Of a stretch of 56,820 bases of DNA, positions 51,809-56,820 are shown in pieces. Both the position numbers and the translations under genes were made by a program. The notes below the pieces were generated by a model, which was given only the letters and a program-made list of their open reading frames with translations, did not search any database and was not told the origin of the DNA. The stretch is from UBA5734 sp964528645 (GTDB lineage: Bacteria; Bacillota; Clostridia; Saccharofermentanales; UBA5734). Every line of letters begins with the position of its first letter. The first letter of the stretch is position 1. The DNA is taken from contig CAZGSR010000015.1 of assembly GCA_964528645.1 (NCBI GenBank), positions 1 through 56,820 of the forward strand. Reading direction: 5' to 3'.

Positions 51809-52732
51809 TTATTTCAGGGCGTCAGGGAAGAACAAGGGTTCGCCAAATTTTTCGACGCCGAATTCGCTGATCAGAGCCTGGGTGGCTGGGTCGATCATGA
51901 AGGATACAAAAGCTTCAGCGCCCTCGGCATTGACCATTGGGAAGGTCTCAGGATTGACCTGCATGACGTGGTAGATGTTCAGCAGTTCCTTGGAACCCTG
52001 GTTCAGGATGTCCAGGTCGAGGTTCGCTTTCTGGGCCAGATACGTTGCCCGGTCACTCAAGGTGTAGGCTTCCTTTTCATTGGCGATGGTCAGTGTCGAG
52101 CCCATGCCCTGTCCGCTTTCCTGGTACCAGGTGCCGCTGGGGGCTTCGATCCCGGCAGCCTTCCAGATCGACAGCTCCTTGGTGTGAGTACCGGATTTGT
52201 CGCCACGGGAAATGAAAGTCGCTTTCTGGGCGGCAATGGCCTTAAAGGCATCCGTTACGGCGGTGAGATCCTTGATTTTTGCCGGATCGGCTGACGGACC
52301 GACAACGATGAAGTCATTGTGCATGACCAGCTGGTAATTGACGACCTGACCCGCGTCGACCAGCGGCTTTTCGCTGGAAGGGGCGTGGGTTAGAAGAACA
52401 TCGGCTTCGCCTTTGGCACCCAGCTCGAGAGCCTGGCCCGTGCCGACGGCAATCGTCTTGATCACGTAGCCGGTCTGCTGTTCAAACATCGGGATGAGGT
52501 AGTCCAGCAGGCCGCTGTCCTGGGTGCTGGTTGTTGTGGCCAGGATGATTTCCTTGACAGCAGGTTTGGCTACTGTGGTTGTTTCCACTGCAGCGGTTGT
52601 GGTCGCTTCAGTCGCAGGCACTGAGGTGGCCGCAGTCGTTGCCGCAGATGTTGCCGGTGTAGCTGCACAGCTGGCTGACAGAACCAGGACCAGCAACAGG
52701 GAGAGGACCCAGAGCATCTTTTTTTGCTTCAT
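51809..52732 (-). CDS. tupA: Tungstate-binding lipoprotein
   Basis: A 307-residue solute-binding protein with a lipobox (LSASC, Cys22), a Thr/Ala-rich linker (about 25-55) and the binding domain with ATTTSTQDSGLLD, the TTTS motif described for TupA proteins, plus SRGDKSGTH. The ATG at 52732 follows AAGGAGA; an upstream in-frame start lies before it. It captures tungstate for TupBC. A cofactor-sensing leader RNA precedes it. Confidence 0.9.
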   Translation of the reverse strand: MKQKKMLWVLSLLLVLVLSASCAATPATSAATTAATSVPATEATTTAAVETTTVAKPAVKEIILATTTSTQDSGLLDYLIPMFEQQTGYVIKTIAVGTGQALELGAKGEADVLLTHAPSSEKPLVDAGQVVNYQLVMHNDFIVVGPSADPAKIKDLTAVTDAFKAIAAQKATFISRGDKSGTHTKELSIWKAAGIEAPSGTWYQESGQGMGSTLTIANEKEAYTLSDRATYLAQKANLDLDILNQGSKELLNIYHVMQVNPETFPMVNAEGAEAFVSFMIDPATQALISEFGVEKFGEPLFFPDALK

Positions 52733-52832
52733 TTTTCTTTCTCCTTCCAAATCCAGATCCTTTTCATCACGGCGTTTATCCTGGTTCACTCACACCCACG
52801 CCACCTTCCGGCAAATGGACGGTCCAGAACAC

Positions 52833-52865
52833 AAAAAACCGGCCCGCATCAAAAGCAGACCGGTT
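52833..52865 (-). terminator. Riboswitch expression-platform terminator of tupABC
   Basis: On the minus strand AACCGG and CCGGTT, with inner pairs, form a stem followed by TTTTTT. It lies seven bases after the riboswitch P1 helix. Confidence 0.82.
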
Positions 52866-52940
52866 CATTCAAACCAGGCCAGCCATTCTTTCCAATGCGG
52901 GAGGTCAGGCGATTTCTCGGCTGGCCCAATGGTTGTGTGC
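52866..52940 (-). ncRNA. Moco/Tuco riboswitch aptamer
   Basis: The minus strand holds the hallmark CTCCCG, four bases, GGAAAG (52888-52903) enclosed by a perfect 8-bp helix GGCCAGCC/GGCTGGCC and an outer AACC/GGTT pair. This matches the conserved core of the molybdenum/tungsten cofactor RNA motif. The short form without a large extra hairpin resembles the Tuco variant. The next bases can pair as CTGGTT/AACCGG, a helix that excludes both P1 and the terminator, so cofactor binding should favour termination. Confidence 0.82.
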
Positions 52941-52998
52941 CATGGCGGGTACGCTGTAGGCAGGACAACTCGAATGACGAAAGATTCTGTTGGACCCA

Positions 52999-53027
52999 TT
53001 ATACGGACCAACCATCCGGGCGACAAG
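52999..53027 (-). promoter_or_regulatory. Promoter of tupABC
   Basis: On the minus strand TTGTCG (53022-53027) and TATAAT (52999-53004) are 17 bases apart. The leader to tupA is about 260 bases and contains the riboswitch. Confidence 0.65.
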
Positions 53028-53133
53028 CCTGTACAAGCAGTTGAAAACGGTTCCTGACATGGAAAGTGGCATTTTCAATAAAAAAACCGGGCAAAATGAC
53101 GTTTTGTTTTCACCGGAAACCTGTCCGGAAGGG

Positions 53134-53162
53134 TTGAAATGGCGGTATAATTTGAATATAAT
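53134..53162 (+). promoter_or_regulatory. Promoter of ferredoxin-AOR operon
   Basis: TTGAAA (53134-53139) and TATAAT (53157-53162) are 17 bases apart. The 140-base leader contains ATACCTGAT/ATCAGG and AATACC/GGTATT complementarities, but no known riboswitch core. Confidence 0.65.
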
Positions 53163-53312
53163 TCTCTCAATACCTGATCACAAACGTTTACGGAATCAAA
53201 ATCAACCGGTATTAACAATGATTAGCTCATTTATCAGGTTGGTTATGGTCTAAAGATGGGTGTCTGACGATTCAATCATGAGTCGATTGTGGTGTAAAAA
53301 GGGGGAACGGCT

Positions 53313-53726
53313 GTGGCTAAATATCTGTCGGCCAGTGAGATGAACAAATGCATTGGCTGCTTCACGTGCATGAACATTTGCTCGATCGTCAACAAGCAAA
53401 ATCATTCCAATACGAAGAGTGCGATCAAGGTCCGGACACGCGGTGGCATGACCGGCCGGTTCGTCGCGATCGTCTGCATCGCTTGCGACGACCCGGCGTG
53501 CATGGAGGCTTGTCCGAGCGGCGCCCTGGTCAAACGTGAGGGCGGCGGTGTGCTCTTGAAACCAGAGCTGTGCATTGGCTGCCATCGCTGTGAAAAGGCG
53601 TGCATCATGCAGGCGGTTTTCTGGGATGACGACACCAACAAACCGATCATCTGCCGCCATTGCGGCTCGTGTGCCCGGTTCTGCCCGCACAAATGCCTGG
53701 AGATGGTGGAGGCTGGTGAAAAATGA
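53313..53726 (+). CDS. Ferredoxin with four 4Fe-4S clusters, partner of AOR
   Basis: A 137-residue electron carrier with sixteen or more cysteines in four groups: CIGCFTCMNIC, CIACDDPACMEAC, CIGCHRCEKAC and CRHCGSCARFC, as in HycB/YdhY-like proteins. It would take electrons from the aldehyde oxidoreductase encoded next. The GTG at 53313 follows AAAGGGGG. The stop overlaps the AOR start by four bases, so the subunits are coupled. Confidence 0.92.
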   Translation: MAKYLSASEMNKCIGCFTCMNICSIVNKQNHSNTKSAIKVRTRGGMTGRFVAIVCIACDDPACMEACPSGALVKREGGGVLLKPELCIGCHRCEKACIMQAVFWDDDTNKPIICRHCGSCARFCPHKCLEMVEAGEK

Positions 53727-55588
53727 TCAACGAAAAATTCATGCGCATCCTCAATATTGACCTCAATACAAGCAAGATCAGGATCGACCAGCGTGCCGAC
53801 CTGATGCCCTATCTGGGCGGTGTTGGCATCGCCAGCAAGCTGCTCGAGGAAAACATGCACCCCGAGCTCGACGCCTTGCACCCGGACCAGCCGATCATTT
53901 TCGCGATCGGTGCCGGTACCTGGGTGTTTCCAGTCCTGACCAAGACCGTCGCCATGTTCCGTTCGCCGCTGACCAATGAGTTGGGCGAGTCGTATGCTGG
54001 CGGCCGTCTGGCAATGACGATGCTGATGGCGGGCTATGATGCGATCGTCATCACCGGCAAAGCCAGCAAACCCGTTTTTGTCTCAATCAAAAACAACGAC
54101 ATTGCCTTCAATGATGCCCGGGCATTCTGGGGTATCGACAGCGAACCGACAGGTCAGGCGATCCGCGAACGGCTCGAGGGTGGCGGCAAGCGCAGCATCA
54201 TCCGCATCGGCCCGGCCGGTGAGAACCAGGTCGCATTTGCCAGTGTCTGCGTTGATTCATACCGCCATTTCGGCCGTCTCGGACTGGGCGCTGTCATGGG
54301 CTCGAAAAACCTCAAGGCCATGACCGTGATGGGCGATCGCTCGATCCCGATCCATGATACGAAAAACTATTTCAAGGTCTACCAGCAGATCTACAAGAAA
54401 TGCACGACGACCGACATGATGCAGAAGTACCACGATGCTGGTACGGCGATCGGCCTGCGCTCACTCAGTGTGTCCAACTCGCTGCCAACCTATAACCTCA
54501 AGACGACGACGTATGAGCATGCCGATGACATTTCCGGTGAGGAATTTGCCCGCAAGAACCTGGTCCGCAAAGTGGCCTGCACAGGCTGCCCGGTTGGCTG
54601 CATCCATATTGGCATGTACCGGCGCGAATTCGACAAAGGTCATGAATACGAGGCGATCAGTGTCCCGTATGACTATGAACTGATGTTTGCCCTCGGCAGT
54701 TATCTCGGGATCAAGACAACGGACGAAATCATTGCCCTGATCGACGAGGTCGAAGAAACCGGCATGGACGCGATCAGTGCCGGTGTCTGCCTGGGCTGGG
54801 CAACCGAAGCGGTCGAGCACGGTCTGATCGATGAAAGCGACACCCTTGTACCGCTGAAATTCGGCGATACCGAAGGCTATCTCAAGGCGATCCGCTATCT
54901 GTCCAAGGGCAAAAACAAGTTCTACCGCAATCTGGGCAAAGGCAGCAAATACGCTTCTTCCATCTATGGGGGCGCTGACTTTGCCATGCACTATGCCGGC
55001 AACGAAACCCCTGGCTATCACACTGGCTACGCCTCAGCTGTCGGCTTTGCCGTCGCCTCGCGGCATTCCCACCTCGACAATGGCGGCTACCAGATCGACC
55101 AGTCGGTCAAGGAAGTCAACCCGGAAGACCTGGTCAGCAAGATCTTCTTTGAAGAACATGACCGTTGCATGGTCAACGGCATCGGGATGTGCATGTTTGC
55201 CCGCAAAATCTATGACCACCAGACGATCATCGATGCCATGAACAGCATTGGCTGGAATCTGACGGAACAAGACCTCGAGCAGATCGGCAAACGCATCCTG
55301 CGCACGAAACTGCGCATCAAGGCCAAATACGGCTTCAGCCAGAAGGCTGTCCGCCTGCCCAAACGCTTTTTTGAAACGCCCACCATGCATGGTGTCCTCG
55401 ATGAGACGATCGTCAACCAGATGATGAAACTCTACATCGCCAAGACGAATGATATGATGTGCGAGCCGGACCCAGTGCTGGAAGCCCTCGCGGCCGAGCA
55501 AAAAGCGGCCGCGGAAAAGGCTGCAGCAGGCAAGCCGGCCGCCAAGGCCGCTGCAAAACCTGTGGCCGAAAAAGCAGCACAAGGTTGA
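53723..55588 (+). CDS. Aldehyde:ferredoxin oxidoreductase family tungsten enzyme
   Basis: A 621-residue AOR-family protein using a tungsten bis-pterin and a 4Fe-4S cluster to oxidise aldehydes or reduce acids. Cluster cysteines are Cys286, 289 and 293 (CTGCPVGC) and Cys490, a spacing like that of the Pyrococcus enzyme. The last 35 residues are a run of Ala, Lys and Glu not expected for the family. A four-cluster ferredoxin gene precedes it, and ThiF- and MoaD-like genes follow. Tungstate uptake genes lie divergently upstream, supporting tungsten rather than molybdenum. Confidence 0.9.
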   Translation: MINEKFMRILNIDLNTSKIRIDQRADLMPYLGGVGIASKLLEENMHPELDALHPDQPIIFAIGAGTWVFPVLTKTVAMFRSPLTNELGESYAGGRLAMTMLMAGYDAIVITGKASKPVFVSIKNNDIAFNDARAFWGIDSEPTGQAIRERLEGGGKRSIIRIGPAGENQVAFASVCVDSYRHFGRLGLGAVMGSKNLKAMTVMGDRSIPIHDTKNYFKVYQQIYKKCTTTDMMQKYHDAGTAIGLRSLSVSNSLPTYNLKTTTYEHADDISGEEFARKNLVRKVACTGCPVGCIHIGMYRREFDKGHEYEAISVPYDYELMFALGSYLGIKTTDEIIALIDEVEETGMDAISAGVCLGWATEAVEHGLIDESDTLVPLKFGDTEGYLKAIRYLSKGKNKFYRNLGKGSKYASSIYGGADFAMHYAGNETPGYHTGYASAVGFAVASRHSHLDNGGYQIDQSVKEVNPEDLVSKIFFEEHDRCMVNGIGMCMFARKIYDHQTIIDAMNSIGWNLTEQDLEQIGKRILRTKLRIKAKYGFSQKAVRLPKRFFETPTMHGVLDETIVNQMMKLYIAKTNDMMCEPDPVLEALAAEQKAAAEKAAAGKPAAKAAAKPVAEKAAQG

Positions 55589-55594
55589 TGGCCC

Positions 55595-56422
55595 ATGATC
55601 CTTCCTGATTCTGAGCTCCACAGCACGAATGATTTCTATGCCCGGCAGGTCATCCTGCCGGAAATCGGCCAGCAAGGTCAGACCCGGCTCCACCAGAGTC
55701 GGGTTTTGGTTATTGGCGCCGGCGGCCTCGGTTCTCCCATCCTGATGGCTCTGGCCGGTGCGGGTGTCGGCCACCTGACCGTGGTCGACCATGACATCGT
55801 CTCGGCATCCAACCTCAACCGCCAGTTCCTCTATACAGTGGCTGACATCGGCCAGCCCAAAGCCACCATCGCCCGGGAGCGCCTCCTGGCCTATCACCCG
55901 GATCTCGAGGTCACCGCATTGGACCAGACCTTCACGGCCGCACTGGCCAGGAACGTGATTCCGGACCATGACCTGGTCGTGGCCGCGGTCGATAACCGTT
56001 CAGCCCGGCGCCTGATCAATCGTGCCTGCTATCAGCTGGGAAAACCGTGGATTGACGGTGGTGTGCGCGGTTTCTCCGGCTCGGTGGCCGTCTACAGACC
56101 TGGCGAAACAGCCTGTTTCGATTGCCGCTTTGATCTGGTGGAAGAAGCCAACGATGCATCATCCATGGTTGCAACATCCGGAAATTCTCCTGCTATTCCG
56201 AAAACGCCCGCCGCTCCGATCGCTGCCCTGGGAGCTACCGCCAGCGTCATTGGCTCACTGGAAGCGGACCTCGCCCTGTGCCTCTTGCTCGGGCTGGGTG
56301 ACCCGCTCCAGGGGGAGATGTTGTATTACCACGGCCGGACGCTCGATTTTCAACGGATTCCCATTGCCGCCCGCGCCGATTGCCCGATCTGCGGGCCACA
56401 TTATGACGGCTTGACGAGGTAG
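55595..56422 (+). CDS. MoeB/ThiF-like sulfur-carrier adenylyltransferase
   Basis: A 275-residue E1-like enzyme that adenylates the C-terminus of a small sulfur carrier. The nucleotide loop GAGGLGS (near residue 43), the NLNRQFLY segment with the key arginine, and two zinc CxxC pairs (CFDC and CPIC) are present. It lies between AOR and a MoaD-like gene, so it probably activates that carrier for pterin cofactor synthesis. Confidence 0.9.
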   Translation: MILPDSELHSTNDFYARQVILPEIGQQGQTRLHQSRVLVIGAGGLGSPILMALAGAGVGHLTVVDHDIVSASNLNRQFLYTVADIGQPKATIARERLLAYHPDLEVTALDQTFTAALARNVIPDHDLVVAAVDNRSARRLINRACYQLGKPWIDGGVRGFSGSVAVYRPGETACFDCRFDLVEEANDASSMVATSGNSPAIPKTPAAPIAALGATASVIGSLEADLALCLLLGLGDPLQGEMLYYHGRTLDFQRIPIAARADCPICGPHYDGLTR

Positions 56423-56425
56423 TTC

Positions 56426-56701
56426 ATGAACGTGCAATTTTATGCCCATTTGATTGACTTGGCAGGCACAAGCAGCTGCACGGTCAGCGGCCCGGCCGAT
56501 GTGACATCGCTTGTTCAGCACCTGTGCACGACCTATGGTGCACAACTGGCCAGCCAACTGCTCGACCAGACTGGCCAGCCCCTGCACGACGACCTGTTCG
56601 TCCTGGTCAACGGCCGCCACATCCGCCAGCTCCAGGGCCTCGCGACCCCCCTGCAAGAAACCGACACCATAGCCTTCGTCCCCATGGTCGAAGCCGGCTA
56701 A
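56426..56701 (+). CDS. MoaD/ThiS-like sulfur carrier ending in Ala-Gly
   Basis: A 91-residue ubiquitin-fold protein. The LFVLVNGRHI segment and the final FVPMV block fit MoaD. The usual Gly-Gly end reads Ala-Gly here. The terminal glycine is still available for adenylation and thiocarboxylation. It would give sulfur to the metal-binding pterin used by the AOR enzyme. The start lies three bases after the ThiF-like gene; a strong terminator follows. Confidence 0.85.
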   Translation: MNVQFYAHLIDLAGTSSCTVSGPADVTSLVQHLCTTYGAQLASQLLDQTGQPLHDDLFVLVNGRHIRQLQGLATPLQETDTIAFVPMVEAG

Positions 56702-56711
56702 AAAAGGACCA

Positions 56712-56765
56712 AAGGGACCGGGTCTTGATATCGAAAACCGATATTGGGACCCGGTCCCTTTTTAA
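56712..56765 (+). terminator. Strong terminator of the AOR operon
   Basis: GGGACCGGGTC and GACCCGGTCCC form an 11-bp stem, extended by AAA/TTT, around a 23-base loop that has its own small hairpin; five Ts follow. Confidence 0.9.
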
Positions 56766-56768
56766 CTT

Positions 56769-56787
56769 AAGGAACCGCTGATTAAAG
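56769..56787. repeat. Right copy of 19-bp inverted repeat
   Basis: Exact reverse complement of 37-55. It lies just after the AOR operon terminator. Confidence 0.55.
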
Positions 56788-56820
56788 CAGGTTTTTCTGG
56801 CGCTACTCCCTGATTTGGCA

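Overview
The window looks like chromosomal DNA of an anaerobic, fairly GC-rich member of the Bacillota, probably class Clostridia (an Oscillospirales-like lineage is plausible but not proven). The evidence is a CIRCE-controlled hrcA-grpE-dnaK-dnaJ-prmA locus, Rrf2 regulators, a DUF438 hemerythrin protein, a DUF5685 protein beside a J-domain protein, a 45-residue CD1871A-type CXXC peptide, strong GGAGG ribosome binding sites, and a tungsten enzyme cluster. No prophage, CRISPR array or plasmid genes were seen. One IS1182-like transposase remnant is present.

Layout. 0-4 kb (minus): a TetR-controlled ABC-2 export operon with two operators at its promoter. 4.1-6.9 kb: a small secreted protein, a repeat-rich island, tRNA-Ala(GGC), a broken transposase and three copies of a 39-bp repeat. 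7-13.6 kb: acyl-CoA synthetase; a thiol/Fe-S redox operon (thioredoxin, CXXC peptide, polyferredoxin membrane protein, two helical-repeat proteins); galM; an MGMT-family protein. 13.6-18.1 kb (minus): iron alcohol dehydrogenase, glnS, gltX. 18.2-24.3 kb: DUF5685, J-domain and membrane proteins, a degenerate GGDEF protein, DUF438, and a degenerate S11 peptidase homologue. 24.7-33.3 kb (plus): an AraC regulator, metY, two Rrf2 regulators, an AroB-like and an M28-like protein that have both lost catalytic residues, NfeD/SPFH membrane proteins and a HemW-like radical SAM protein. 33.3-34.1 kb: a non-coding island of long palindromes and five 52-bp tandem repeats. 34.2-40.2 kb: the heat-shock operon. 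40.3-48.7 kb (minus): a two-component system and the 1768-residue lectin/repeat surface protein it probably controls. 48.9 kb: a sugar kinase. 50-56.8 kb: tungstate transporter tupABC behind a Moco/Tuco-type riboswitch, divergent from a ferredoxin-AOR-ThiF-MoaD operon.

How the parts fit. The right-hand 7 kb forms one tungsten module: uptake of tungstate, feedback by the finished cofactor through the leader RNA, sulfur-carrier chemistry for the pterin (ThiF-like plus MoaD-like), and the tungsten aldehyde oxidoreductase with its four-cluster ferredoxin. The histidine kinase, the SARP-type response regulator and the giant lectin protein form a second module, with an 11-bp direct repeat upstream of the lectin gene's -10 box as the likely binding site. 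The most unusual non-coding signals are two intergenic islands about 28 kb apart. They share modular elements and both use a 52-bp period.
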